Assembly: GCA_947044365.1 (NCBI GenBank) | Contig: OX345636.1 | Span: forward strand, 53,051,746 to 53,115,745 | Reading direction: 5' to 3' | Source of the DNA: Petrosia ficiformis | Lineage: Eukaryota > Porifera > Demospongiae > Haplosclerida > Petrosiidae | Length of the DNA stretch: 64,000 nt | In this document: positions 1 to 12,200 of the stretch, in pieces | How positions within the stretch are numbered: position 1 is the stretch's first letter | How the letters are laid out: each line of letters begins with the position of its first letter | Position numbers and translations under genes: made by a program | Notes under the pieces: generated by a model | The model's database searches: none | Told to the model about the DNA's origin: nothing | What the model saw: the letters and a program-made list of their open reading frames with translations, nothing else

Positions 1-319
1 AATTAGTTGTAATTTTTATTTGCACAATTATGAACTAGTCATTCAAAAAACAAGAATAATTATAATGAAAACAATATTCAAAGAACCTGTATGGATATTA
101 AAACAGAAAAAACACACATGCATGTACTTCAGCAACAAAACTAACTATACAACCACCTCAGAGTGTATATAACATTATATATATTGGTAGCTACAGTAAA
201 TAGCATAGTAAATGTACTTGTATTATATGTGTAAGGTTGTATGAAAGTTCATGGGTTTAATTTTGTTACTAGCTAAAGTCATTCATGTTCACCATGTGCT
301 CAGAAATGTTTTTACAAAT

Positions 320-545
320 TTAGTTTGAAAGGACCAACAATCTTTTTACCTGCACCATTTTCAAATAATTATCTTTTCCGTCCTTTTTTTTGTGTATGTA
401 AACTTTCAATTCATTCCTTCATTATTGAGTCACAGTATAATCATGTATTAACCTTATAACATTAAAATATACACTATACTACATATAAAGTCATCATTTT
501 AATTTTGAGGTGATTGTGAATATTAATGTGAACAGACTCGAGGTA
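320..545 (-). repeat. Dispersed repeat family R1, reverse copy
   Basis: Reverse complement of sequence at 28424-28590 and 38290-38490. Shared blocks are GTTCACATTCACGATG, GTTAATACATGATTATACTG and AATGGTGCAGGT. Another reverse copy is at 50395-50580 and a fragment at 40411-40466. Confidence 0.7.
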
Positions 546-899
546 CCATTCCAATCTTGTTCATGTGTATCAGTTTTTTTGGTTTTATTAATTTTTAAAA
601 ACATTAATTTTATTATTTTTTATAATTATAATTAAGCCCTGAGTTTACATACCTTGACAATAATTATGTTAATTATAAGCCCTTGTTGAATTATCATGAT
701 GAAGTCAGGGCTTGTTTACAAAGATCAAATGAACTCAAGGCATTTATTTTAGAGTTTCACCACAAGGGCTTTGAAGCCTTTTTTGTGAAATTCAATTCCT
801 AAATTAATTTAATTGCCACAGCCACAAATTTATAGAGTAAAATGCTGCAGGCACTTATGGTAAAGTTAATTTGATTTGTTGGAATATGTACAAGCCCTG

Positions 900-1280
900 A
901 GTTCATGTGTCATGATGTCACCATTAAACCTTAGAGGACTGAGCTTGTTTTTCAACATTCTTCCCATTTCCAACACTGGTGACTCTATTGCATATATTTT
1001 GGCCACCGTTCACTTTCTCTACCCCAAACTTGGCTCCTTTTCCGACATGGAGTACTACTTCTACCAACTTGCTTACCGGGACCTGAAAGTCCCCAAGCGC
1101 TTCGTAGGATTAAATCAAATGCTGTGCTCTCCCTTTTCTGACTGGAACTGTGGCAAACAAAATGGCCCCACTGCATGTTGGTACCAGCTACACCCACGAT
1201 TTCAGGTTTTACATCAAGGGAAATGTACGGAAGCCAAGAGCGACATACACGTTCATGTTCACGTTCATGTTTGAGCACGT
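900..1280 (-). repeat. Coding-like dispersed repeat, copy 1
   Basis: The minus strand carries GTNMQWGHFVCHSSSQKRES. A second copy in the opposite orientation at about 8110-8295 reads GTNMPWGHFVYPSCSQKKES. Copy 1 has an extra segment of about 154 bp (roughly 970-1124) that copy 2 lacks, with no GT-AG ends. Origin unknown. Confidence 0.6.
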
Positions 1281-1760
1281 TGCGTCATGCACTAGCGACA
1301 TATAAAATGAAGAGAGGCTTAAAAATAAGGCGTGGGCGTAACTGCACCCACAACTCAAACAACATGGATGATAACCCTAACGATCCCAGGGCCTAAACTG
1401 AATTTAACTTACTTTGTTGGATAGATCCACCTTTTTTTGTTTGGCTACAATGACGTATCGATAGTAGACCTGAAAATATCAGTATAGTACCGCCCATCAT
1501 TATAGCTCCGTTGCTGCATTTATAAATTTAGTCTCGCGTAGCCAGCCGAGGGCGAGGGGGAGCTGAAGCCCCCCCCGCTTTTGAGAACTCATCAAAATTC
1601 AGTACAATGAACGACCCCCTGATTTATTTTAACTTTTTTGATGAAATATTTATGAAGGATGGAGGAAATCAATAAATTTACTGAAGTGATGCATATTTGA
1701 CTGGGACTATAACTGTCCACACATTGCCCCCCCCACTTCAATATTGCTTCCTACCCCACT

Positions 1761-1823
1761 GGTCAGTACGAGTATGACTTTCACATTGTAACTTACAATG
1801 TGAAAGTCATACTCGTACTGACC
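1761..1823. repeat. Perfect 30-bp inverted repeat with 3-nt loop
   Basis: Left arm 1761-1790 and right arm 1794-1823 are exact reverse complements, beginning GGTCAGTACGAGTATGACTT. The loop is ACT. No mismatch in 30 bp. Confidence 0.98.
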
Positions 1824-2156
1824 AAACAAATTTGATTGGCTTTGCACAAATCTTCCAGTAAAAACATTTCCCCCAGACTATCTTATATAGACATTTCCTC
1901 ATTTTAGCGATACATTAGCCGCAAGAGACTTAATTATAATTTTTGCGTGGGCGTGACCGGATGGGGACGAGATCGAGACTAACCCTACCATACCATAAAT
2001 CGTCCATTTAACCAATACACATGGGCGGAGTTGGAAACTTGGAATGCCATAAAGAGCTAAGAGGTGTACAAAAAGCCGGTGAGTGTATACTAATTTTGTA
2101 CCAAAATAATTACATATATATATATGTGTGTGTGTGTGTGTGTAATATATGTAGTG

Positions 2157-2276
2157 GGCTAACAGGTCATATATAGGACTATATCACATCCGAGGACACA
2201 AAACGACTGAGGGCTATATCACATCCGAGGACACAAAACGAGGGTCCTATATTTTGTATATAGGACCTGTTAGCAT
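2157..2276. mobile_element. Foldback element B, degenerate copy (B1)
   Basis: Inverted arms contain CTATATCACATCCGAGGACA, GGTCCTATA and GTTAGCATA. A better copy lies at 59503-59645. Both sit directly beside a copy of MITE A. Confidence 0.75.
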
Positions 2277-2294
2277 ACTATATACAATATATTG

Positions 2295-2388
2295 TATGAT
2301 GGTGACATCTCCTGCATAGTGTGCACATGGAAGGTCTATATACAATATATAGAACTCACCACATCAGAAGGATGATGTCACCATCATA
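2295..2388. mobile_element. MITE A, copy 1
   Basis: 94 bp between inverted ends TATGATGGTGACATC and GATGTCACCATCATA. Other copies lie at 51478-51573 and 59401-59485. Confidence 0.8.
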
Positions 2389-2535
2389 CTATATATATAT
2401 ATAATTATATATAATTATATATACATATAATTATGTATATATAATTGCATGTACATCCAATGATATGAAACTGTTCAGCATCCCTTCCCAATTAAGTATT
2501 TTGTCTACCTAATCATTAATGTCTAACCACACAGG

Positions 2536-3258
2536 ATGGAGAGTGGACAAATGATAGAATGGAAGGACTTGGACAAGAGACGTTACTTTCTCTTTGGTCC
2601 GGGACTATTTGTAGGTGTACGTCTCCTCACGTTCCCCTTTAATCTAATCAAAACAAGATTATTTATGCAAGAGAAGAAGAGCATATATACAGGCACTCTG
2701 GATGCTTTCTATAAAATTGCAAAATTTGAAGGTATTCGAGGTTTATATAAAGGATACTTAGTGAGTCTTATTGGTTTAGTTTCTGGACAAGTATATATTG
2801 TTACATACGAGTTAACAAGAAATCATCTGCATGGTTACCGTACAGAGTTAAAGGGGTTAATTGCAGGTACTTTTGCAACATTGGTAGCTCAAACTATCAC
2901 AGTACCTATTGACATTGTCACACAACATCATATGATTGCTGGACAAATTAAACAATGGAAAAAGGAATCTACATGTACATCAACACGTCTTCCATCTGCT
3001 ATTGATATTATCCGTAAAATTTTAGAACGTCAAGGTGTTCGAGGATTATTCAAAGGGTACACAATATCTATAATGACGTATGCTCCTAACAGTGCTTTGT
3101 GGTGGTCCTTTTATAGTGGAGGGTTTCAGAGAGCAGCAGAAAAAGGACTTTTGGATACATTTCCTCTTCCCATTGTTCAAGCTGGTGTTGGTATGACAGC
3201 AGGTCTATTATCATCTGTATTGACTAACCCAATGGATGTGTTAAGAACACGATACCAG
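2536..3258 (+). CDS. SLC25A44: SLC25A44-like coding exon 1 (residues 1-241)
   Basis: Carries carrier repeats 1 and 2 and the first helix of repeat 3. It begins at the first ATG after an ACAG acceptor and ends at TACCAG|GTATAT in phase 0. Confidence 0.93.
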
Positions 3259-6200
3259 GTATATTATGTACATATATGTACAATTGTGTGTATTATGTAG
3301 GATGTTGATTATCTATATTTGAATGTTTAGGTAATCTGAATAAACGAACATTTGAAAGGTTTGCTTATTTAATTCTTTACACTCCATAATTAAACTGGGT
3401 AAAAATTAATTTTCGAAGAGAACATGTGTGTGTAGGTGTATAACTAACTCTTTTCAGCTATATAATTGTCCCGTTCATTTGTTGGAAAGAAGAGTTGCTA
3501 AAAAAAGCCATAAATATAAAATCTATGCTTCGCTATCAGCAGTAAGATAGCAAGTAAAGTGCCTGAAAGTTTATTAGTCCCAAGGGCAACCCCCATTACT
3601 TCCACATTGTACACAACACAGCCTTTTAACTTAGACAGAAGACCTTGTAACAAAGTCATAGATACCAACATCATGCTTTGTTAGTTGGAGGAAAGCTGCA
3701 AGGCGAGCGTTTGAAAGTGCAGTGGTCAGTGCCAACTCTCACACTTACCATCTTTGTTAATTCCATCGCTTACAACTTTGGATTGGTTACTCGTATAGCT
3801 TCGATTTTTGTACTAGCTTAAAGCACATTTAGTAGACTGTCTTGTGCAGACATTTAATTGGTGGAATATCAAAATGATACATTTGTTGTCTGTAGACATC
3901 AATGAGAGGAACATGTGTTAGTTACTACAGCTAATTACTAGTTATTACTCATAAGTAATAACTAGTAATTAATTTATTAAACTATTTGAAGGTAACTTTT
4001 CACCTTTGAAATATGGTGTATGCAAACGAAAGTTTGAATATCAAATATTCGTTTATGCCCTAGTAATATGTACATCTACGTAGTACTAACCCAATGGATG
4101 TGTTGAGAATAAGATACATGTACAATGTATACCAGCCCTGATTTGATATACATAAATGTACATGTATTTAATGTGTATTAACTAACCCGATGTATTGAGA
4201 ACAAGATACATGTACATGTACCAGACTACCAGGATTTGATTTACATGTACTGTATGTAATGTATGTACATATTGTGTGTATGATATGTATATTTACATAT
4301 ATGTTTGACATGTACATGTATGTATTTAGTGTGTTGAGAACAAGATACATGTACATGTATGTTAAATATGTACGTGTGTATAGTCTTATGTCACTAGACC
4401 CAAATACAACTAAATTGTTTTACTGGAAGCTAATTATAGCAGGCATGGTTCATATATATGACCTGTTTTTCTGTTAAAGATGACACTTTCTCCCTTTACA
4501 TTCTGAAAACAGTGATTTCAACAAAAAATAATTATTATAATATCCTGAACTATAAGTTATGTAAGTTTATGAATAGAGAAAAACTCTGGACTAGCTGGCC
4601 ATAGACAATGTCTACTACTTAGGTTAGGCAAATTCAGCTGTGTCCCTCTCTACTAAGCTAGTTCACTAGTCGATTCATGTTATGTACGGGTCAAGCTCTG
4701 AGGAATTGATCTTGCCGGTCGACCTTCAAAAAACGTTCTGACGAAACTGCATAGCAATTGTGGACATCATATTGACTAGTGAACTATATACACTATATAC
4801 ATGTAGCTTTGTAGAGAGATGCACAGCTGAATTTCCAGTAGCTCAGATGATAAAGCTACCAATCAGAAGGTTCTGGGTTCAAATCCCAGCTGGTCCAGAT
4901 TTTATCTGGACATCTTTATTCATCAACAAGATATAATTATTGAGAAAAAAGTCCTACATGTATAATTGCAATATCTGAATCCTTATGTTACTGGTACTTC
5001 TCTATGTGTACTCTAAATACTACAATGTAGATCCTTACTGGAACTGAAGTTAATGTCTCATTGGTTCCAACCAGTGTTTTTGATAGGCTCATATGGTGCC
5101 CAGAGAGCTTCTTAATTGGCACTGTGCGGTTCTCACTTTGGGACAGTGATGTAGTTAATTATGATTATATTGTCACTAACAGCATCAACTCTTTGCTAAT
5201 TGGCTCAAGATGTATTCCCAATGGTGCATACACTAACCATTGGGGATTCATTTTAATAATTTCTCTTCATTATATATATCCATGAAGCAGCTATTTGTGG
5301 CACTGCTTTCTTCAAAGCAGTTCTGTAGCTCAAGTGAGCATTCTTTTATACACGATGCCCATTAATTGACCTAGCCTTCCCAGAATGACACAACTTCCTT
5401 AAATTTATATGAATATATATTATACATACAATGTAGTTCGAACCTGTAGGAAAGGAATAGGCCTAAGGGTCATAAAAATCAAAGAGTGTATACTGGTTGT
5501 TTTGGCACCTGATAGATTCATACATTTGTACCTATATAAATAGACACAGTACCCTCTAAAAGAACACAAAGAGAACACTGTTTAACATGTAGACGAATGG
5601 AAATTAAAATAATTAATCACATCATGTCTTATGTAATGGCTCTGTGAAAAGTATTGGAGGATGGTATTTTGGCAAGTAGCCAATGAAATTTGGTATCTGT
5701 GAAGCCTTATGACTGAGCTTCCTAGCTGATTATCAAGTGTATGTTAAAATAATTCTATTCCCTTAATTTGACACATACATGTACATCTATCTATTTATCA
5801 ATAATTATTATAATAGCCTATAATTATATAATTGTCCTTGTAATGTACATCATGGTTCAAAGGTCACGCTATATGGAAGAAACCATGGTGACAAGGTAAA
5901 GTGCACCCACAACTTTGCAAATGGAGAAGTTGAGAAAGGAAGACGTGTTAGAACTAAGATGATAAAAATAGGTTTCATGTTCAAGCCCCACTAGGGTCAG
6001 GTTTTTTCTCGCCTATGAGTGTACTCCTCAGCTCTACCTTCAAAAATGAGGACGTGTTTATCACAGCATCCTTTGGAGGGGATGTAAAGCCGTCGGTCCC
6101 GGGGACCTGGTTAATATTAGCAACTTGTGATATTCTAATTTCCTCGTTAAGCCACATTTGGTCAAAAACACTTGTAGAAAAAAAAGAATAAGAATGGACG

Positions 6201-6649
6201 TGTGCCATGAGTAAGAAGGGTGATAAAAGGAAAAGAAGGGTTATAGAGAACTTTGAATACATTACTCAATGTTAGAAACACACTGGATTCAGTCATGCAA
6301 CCACACAGATTATTAATGAATAAAGAGGCTAGAACAATAGCAAGTATATATTAGTATGGTGTAGCACACAAAATTTCTGCAGGTGTTCGCTAATATTTAT
6401 TATTATAACATCTATTATATCCATCTATTCATGAAGAATCTATATACATGTATCTATTTGTAGCTTGAAAGGAGTAATTCATTGAGGGCAACAGTAACTA
6501 ATTTCTGGCAAGTGGAAGGAGTAAGAGGAATATATAAAGGTCTCAGTGCTAGACTGGCAGCTAGTCTACCTGTGAGTGCTATAATGGTAACAGCTTATGA
6601 ATGGGTAAAGAGACTTAGTTTGAAAAATAGAGATTTAGAGTTTAGTTAA
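2536..6649 (+). CDS. SLC25A44: Mitochondrial solute carrier, SLC25A44-like (branched-chain amino acid carrier family)
   Basis: Two coding exons, 2536-3258 and 6464-6649, join in phase 0 to give 302 residues, close to the roughly 314 of vertebrate SLC25A44. Three carrier repeats are visible. The signature positions read PFNLIK (residues 34-39), PIDIVT (124-129) and PMDVLR (232-237). The first two lack parts of the canonical PxDxxK/R charge pattern, as expected for this subfamily. The start EWKDLDKRRYFLFG, the segment SGQVYIVTYELTR and the end KGLSARLAASLP all fit SLC25A44. Family members sit in the inner mitochondrial membrane; mammalian SLC25A44 imports branched-chain amino acids. Donor CAG|GT at 3259 and acceptor TTGTAG ending at 6463 define the 3.2-kb intron. 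Reading through the donor would add 13 codons and stop at 3300. The gene is convergent with TAPT1. Family assignment is firm; substrate is inferred from orthology. Confidence 0.93.
4580..4920. repeat. Inverted pair of tRNA-derived repeat arms
   Basis: The right arm (about 4775-4915) has a box B-like GGTTCAAATCC (4870 area) inside a perfect CTGGG/CCCAG T-arm and a box A-like TAGCTCAGATGATAAAGC. The left arm (about 4590-4674) is a degenerate reverse copy. The arms share AAATTCAGCTGTG and CTAGTTCACTAGT. The acceptor stem does not pair, so this is a tRNA-derived SINE remnant, not a tRNA gene. Confidence 0.6.
5310..5470. repeat. Dispersed repeat shared with 48850-49050
   Basis: Both copies contain GCTCAA..., CCCATTAATTGACC and AATGACNCAACTTCCTTAA, followed by a TA-rich tract and AGGAATNGGCC. 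Confidence 0.65.
6464..6649 (+). CDS. SLC25A44: SLC25A44-like terminal coding exon (residues 242-302)
   Basis: Follows a TTTGTAG acceptor. It begins LERSNSLRATV and contains EGVRGIYKGLSARLAASLP and YEWVKRLSLKNR, which match the end of SLC25A44 proteins. It stops at TAA 6647-6649. It is too short to appear in a simple ORF list and was found by following the intron phase. Confidence 0.93.
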   Translation, partial: LERSNSLRATVTNFWQVEGVRGIYKGLSARLAASLPVSAIMVTAYEWVKRLSLKNRDLEFS

Positions 6650-6841
6650 AATATTAGATTAACAGCAATCAATAATTTATTACTACTGTATAGATAAAAT
6701 AGTTTTATGATGTTTTTCAAATCTTTATTCCATTTTATTTATTAACTTATTAATATTTTTTATGAAAATAGTAATAATTAATTATTATTGTTTTTATTTA
6801 TTAACTGAACAAATTAATTAACGGATTGAAAGGGTGAAGAG

Positions 6842-7126
6842 TAGTGCTAGGAATTGGTATATAGAGACACCAATATCGATTATTAGTGCACCCAATATCA
6901 ATTGATTATTGATAATATCAGAGGAAGTAATTAATTACTTGACAGAAAAGATTGGCATGAAAATAAATATTTAAATATTGTGAGTTAAGTTACTAGAATG
7001 TTTTTTTTTGAAAACAAATGCCTTGGGCTTAATGTGCATGCACATAAGTACAACTTGATATCTGGTCACAATATCAATTATCACTAAATGTGCTATATCA
7101 ATAACAATTATCGAGTCCCAGCACTA
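6842..7126. mobile_element. hAT-type MITE, family F2 (TAGTGCTGGGA ends)
   Basis: 285 bp with ends TAGTGCTAGGA and TCCCAGCACTA. Flanked by GTGAAGAG (6834-6841) and GTGAAAAG (7127-7134), a 7/8 match for an 8-bp target duplication. Confidence 0.85.
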
Positions 7127-8109
7127 GTGAAAAGTATATGTCCATTGTGAAAACTGATTGGTGAAATGTAATGTACATGTAGGTGACACAGATAGAATGG
7201 GATCTTATCCACACGTTACGTTATGTATGACAACATTCAAGGAAGCTAATTGTGTTCACAATACAACACACTGACACAGCACAAGGCTTTGTGTCATTGT
7301 GTGAACCAGGTGGGTAACCCAATACCAATTATTCACAGTATTGTAAAGCTTATAAACATACAGCATCACTACAAAAATAAGAGGTTTTGATGTTTCATGT
7401 GTTACAAGAAACGTGACAAACTTGATAGGATACTTGAGAAAACACAGATGTGGCATGTTTCCATTTTATCTTGAGAAGTATGCCCTGTCTTCATGTTTGT
7501 ACTGCATTTATGCTACTTTTGCTTACACATTTTCTTCAACACACATCAGAAGACCTCTTTGTCTAGGGTACAGGAAAGGAACAGTGGACAAAAGTTTTGG
7601 GTTTAGTTCTCAGTTCTCTGTGTGTTAATTGGCATCTCAAATTCTTAAAGAGGAAAATAGTGACGTAAGGTACAGTATAGGACAATCAAAACTTAATGTA
7701 ACGGAAGCGTAGTATGCGGGTACTACCGCTCTGTTGAGTACAGGGATTAAAGTGGAATTATGCACGGATGCTCCCAAGCAACAGAATAATTATCACTATG
7801 CCAATGTGTATATCAACGAATGTTTCACAACAATACTAACTCTTGATGTCACATGTACATATACAATGTACACGTATGTGAAATTTGACACCTACGAGTT
7901 TTGGAGCGTGTTCCTACCATTACGAAGCACTCCAAATGCATGTAATTGGTGTCAGGTACAAGCCCAAAAAAATGGGTAAAAAAGTTTCGGCAGCCCATTG
8001 GCCTAAATAACGACTATGGGGGGAATTTTAAAGGGGGTGTCCGCCTGTTAATGGGAGTACGAAAGGAGCACATCCCCCTCGCTGCCCACACATTTTGTGG
8101 TTTCAGTGA

Positions 8110-8295
8110 CCCAGCCCACATGCTCTGGTGGGTAGCTGAGGCATTTCCCTTGCTGTAAAACCTAGCCGGTACCAACATGCCGTGGGGTCATTTTGTTTAC
8201 CCCAGTTGCAGTCAAAAGAAGGAGAGCAATAGAGATGCCAGTGTTGGAAATGGGAAGAATTTTGAAAAACAAGCTCAGTCCTCTAAGGATTAACT
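8110..8295 (+). repeat. Coding-like dispersed repeat, copy 2
   Basis: Homologous to 900-1280 in reverse orientation, without the 154-bp insert. An open frame at 7946-8158 leads into it but stops at the TAA following the PLL codons. Confidence 0.6.
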
Positions 8296-8996
8296 TAATT
8301 AATGATGAGATTGGGACAATCTAGATTACATAGGTACAACCTTACTAGAAGAATATTAAGTAGGGCAGCACCTATACTAGAATAGGGATCTGAATAGGTG
8401 CCTATATTGAAGATGTAGGCAGAGTATCAGTATAGGCAACTTACACAATATTTTTTAGGCTTTGCAGATTACATTTTTGTCAAACTGCACAAGTACAATC
8501 TGAAGAAGTGTGCAACCAAGGCTGATTATGCCTGTAACTACATGTAAATGTACATGTGCTTCGGGCTGAATGTACATGTATGGGCATAATACATTGTCCA
8601 CTTGCAGAATAAGTGTTGTCTAAATAAGCCACACAAGTTTGATTATCAGATTCAGTCACATCACTAATAACAGCAAATAATACACTGTAGTACACAATAT
8701 ACATGTATGATGTATTATATTAACCCGCTAGGCTGGTTAATAGATTTGCCTAAGATATCAACAGTTATGGTCAAATTTGAAGTGGATATTACATTGTATG
8801 GGCAACTATTGCAATACATCATAAGTAACCACAGAGACATATATGTCACAAGCATAATACATGTACATTGTCCACTTGCAGAATAAATGATGTCTACACA
8901 AGTTTGATTATCAGATTCAGTCACATCACTGTAATGAATAGCAAGTATATGGTAACAGTATGTATTTTTGTTAATTTTCGTTGCATCATAATTTTA

Positions 8997-9213
8997 TTAT
9001 ACAATTCTGTTACCAGACAAAGTAAAACGTTCAATTTCTGATAAACTTTGACTCTTAGATGTTTTAGTCTTCCTGTGTTTTAATTCTGGAGGAGTAATTA
9101 AACCTGTTTGATCACTTCTCTCTTGAGGTTCATTATTTTGAGTGGGTGTGTCCTTGTGCTGACATGCTATTCCTAGTAGTGTAATTCCCAATAATATCTT
9201 AAGAGACAAGAGG
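8997..9213 (-). CDS. TAPT1: TAPT1 terminal coding exon 11
   Basis: After acceptor CTATAG it reads [19 protein letters not shown], a charged linker, [11 protein letters not shown] and the end [13 protein letters not shown], matching the vertebrate C terminus. An AATAAA overlaps the TAA stop codon. Confidence 0.93.
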
Positions 9214-12200
9214 CTATAGAAGATACAAAAATCATGTGACTATCATGTGAATTCTTTACTAATTATTTGAAGGATTGAGAGCCTGAGTGGTCTAAAAAAA
9301 TCTTATAACAAAAATTAGCCATATTGTACAAAAAGGTTGTAAATTGGGTTCATATATGAAACAGGAATTTGTTTTTCTGCTCCTGAAATATTTTGAGGGT
9401 GTTTTGATGTTAACCTGGGTATAGCACTGTTTTGTGAGTTAGACTTACCATTCTGGCTCTTGGCCCTTCCTTCAATTATACAATGCACTTACCATAAGAA
9501 AATGATTACTAAACAGAGTTTTCCAGAGTATGCAGGGAATTCCAAGAAAGTGATGAGAGTTTGAGAAAGGACACAGGTGAGTGGAAGAGGTGTGAAACCC
9601 ATACGACGAGAAACAAGATCAGAATATTCAGAAGGAGACTACATGAATAGTGAATAGAAATTGTAATTTAATAAATTATAATTATTAAAATTTATGACAA
9701 TAATTATTGTGAAAATCGACCACCCTCGTATAAAATGGTGGGTGACTGAGAGAAATTTAGATCACAGGAATTTGTTGTGATCCACATTACAGTTTCTGCT
9801 AGTCTTGTTCCCATTCTCACCAATGGAGAAAAGAGTCTGGTGAATTATCTTATACTTTTTGTGCCACAGGTGTTGGTATGCAACTATCTCGTGTGTGATA
9901 TTGTGAATATCATTAACAACATCTCTGAGAAATAATTAAGGATATTGAAGAAGCTGCAAATGCACATAAGGAACTGCGTTTAATAGCAGGAGTGCTTAAT
10001 TGTTCCCCAATCACTTTGCTATGCCATTTTGCCATTGATGAAGGATATTTGACAAGCTAGAGAAGAAACCAGGCTTCTCTATTGTTATATGTTTTATGAT
10101 GGGCAGTGCTGTAGCGGACTGAACCCAACAATCCAGGTCATCCAAATAAAATAAATAAGTAAAAATAATGCATATTGACTGACGCCCACACATCAATTAA
10201 TGCATGCCACCCCACATGCTAATTGCAAAATGGTAGAGGTACATGTATAACTTTAAATAGTCCTTTTCACCCAAGTCAATGAATGTTGCAGCCTTTAATG
10301 AATATGAAAGTTAAATCCGGAGTACGTTGTTTTGCCATTTTGGGGTAGTTTAGTATAGCAGTCAATAGTGAATACAGAATAGTAGTGCAGCATCTGCATC
10401 CTTCCTACTTCGTTTTCTTTCTATATATCTCTCTGTTTGTTCACTGGATTTCTACTGTCTTTTCACTGTTCAAGAGCACACATTTTGAACTTTCCAACTG
10501 TGTAGAATATTCGGTAAAAAAAGGATACAAATGATGCAGTACTATTGTGTATTTACCGTTCACTGCTACCCCAAAATGGAGAAAGACTGTACTCTGGAAG
10601 TGACATAAACATTCATTACGTGTTAATGAATTCTTTTGCCTCTTCAGTGAAAAGGACAATTAGCTAACTATAGGAGATTGGGTTTGGGGGAAATTATGAG
10701 CAGACTGCATGAATATGACTCACTAACATCTAATCCTGGCGGCAAGTTTCTCGATAATACCTTTAGTGGGAGGGCCTGGTTATGTCTAGACTAAAGAAAA
10801 TGGGAATAGTGGTCCCGCCAATGCATCCTACTTCTTCGAATAATAGGCCCCAAATTACAAGTCTTTTAATTACCATTCTTGTTCTTCTGTTTCTCAAATC
10901 TTTGGCTAATATTGATGAATATTTTTGATACACATTTGGAGATATAGAGTTGAATTTAGTAATGAAACCATGTTTAATCCAATCAACAAATACTTCTGAT
11001 AGGAATATTAATACAATCAAAGGCAACAGAACTCCCAAATGATCTGTGGAATATTAGAGAATCAGTAATAATAATTTCATAAGCAAGTACAGTACAGTAC
11101 ATGATAGTAATAATATATTAGTTAGTACCGAGACTCGATAATCGAAATATCGATAATCGTTATTGATATAGCACATTTAGTGATAATTGATATCGTGACC
11201 AGATATTGATTTGTACTTATGCGCATGTGCATTCAGTACAAGGCATTTGTTTTTTTTTTTAAAAAACATCCTAGTAACTTAACTTACAACTGGTTTTGTA
11301 TTTGGTACATGATACCCAAATTATCTATTTTCAAGCCAATTAGTGGGGGGTCTTTCCTGTTAAGTAATTAATTACTTCCTCCAATATTATCGATAATCAA
11401 TTGATATTGGGAGCACTAATAATCAATATTGGTGTCTCTACTGATTCCCAGCACTAATATTAGTACTAAGATACAATACAGAAATGGATTGAACCTACAG
11501 TATATGTCAATAAAATGTCACCATACAGTAACAGTAACTACCTTAATTCTATTGTCAGTATAGTATAGTAATTACTGTCTCACTACTGTGGTATTGAATT
11601 GACAAGTGCACCAATTACTACATGTACTACTGCAGTGTGATAATGAAACCATTCACCCATCTCTTATACACACATTCATACATGTATACTAGTGTTGTTT
11701 TAGTATGATAATAATGATCACTTTTAGTTAGTTACAGTTAATTAACTAAAACAATTTTAAGCTTACTAAAAGGGTTTTAGTTAACTAACTAAAAGTGCCA
11801 TTATTGGCCATTTTAAAAAAAGTTAAAATGTAGTTAGTTATTACAGTAGACCTGTAATATAGTTATAGTTTAGTTAACTAAATGTCACAATGCTTTACTA
11901 AAAGGAGTTTTAGTTATATATGTACTTGTAGTTACATGTATAGTTAACTACAACATCACTAATGTATTGTATACATCCATCTACATATATACATCCATCT
12001 ACATACATGTATATACATCCATCTACATATATACATCCATCTACATGTAACATCCATCTACATATATACATCCATCTACATATATACATCCATCTACATG
12101 TATACATCCATCTACATTTGTACATGTATACGTCCATCTACAAGTATACATCCATCTACATGTATACATCCATCTACATATATACATCCATCTACATGTA

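Larger units (their letters stand above)
1..2078. other. Upstream intergenic region, no intact gene
   Basis: Holds a reverse copy of a dispersed repeat (320-545), a coding-like repeat (900-1280), a perfect hairpin (1761-1823) and C/G-rich tracts near 1550-1580 and 1725. Transcription of SLC25A44 probably starts near its 3' end. Confidence 0.5.
2079..2535 (+). other. Probable 5'UTR intron of the SLC25A44-like gene
   Basis: A strong donor (GTGAGT, 2079-2084) follows the transcript-like sequence ending in AAAAGCCG. An acceptor ACAG lies immediately before the start codon at 2536. I infer a non-coding first exon ending near 2078 and an intron of about 456 bp. The intron holds a TG run (about 2126-2142), foldback B1 and MITE A1. 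No transcript evidence is available here. Confidence 0.45.
3259..6463 (+). other. 3.2-kb SLC25A44 intron with exon echoes and SINE-like inverted arms
   Basis: Holds three degenerate copies of the exon 1 end (near 4088, 4170 and 4325), an inverted pair of tRNA-derived repeat arms (4580-4920) and a dispersed repeat (5310-5470) shared with 48850-49050. A coding-like stretch of unknown origin lies at 5848-5990. No complete gene is seen. Confidence 0.6.
6650..8996. other. Convergent intergenic region between SLC25A44 and TAPT1
   Basis: About 2.3 kb between the two stop codons. Contains a hAT MITE (6842-7126), the coding-like repeat (8110-8295) and TACATGTA-rich DNA around 8480-8930 with a short direct duplication (GATTATCAGATTCAGTCACA). 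No gene recognised. Confidence 0.6.

Noticed and set aside
5061..5285. Plus frame of 74 codons (MVPTSVFDRLIWCPESFLIG)
   Set aside because: No domain, no splice signals and no second copy; not distinguishable from chance.
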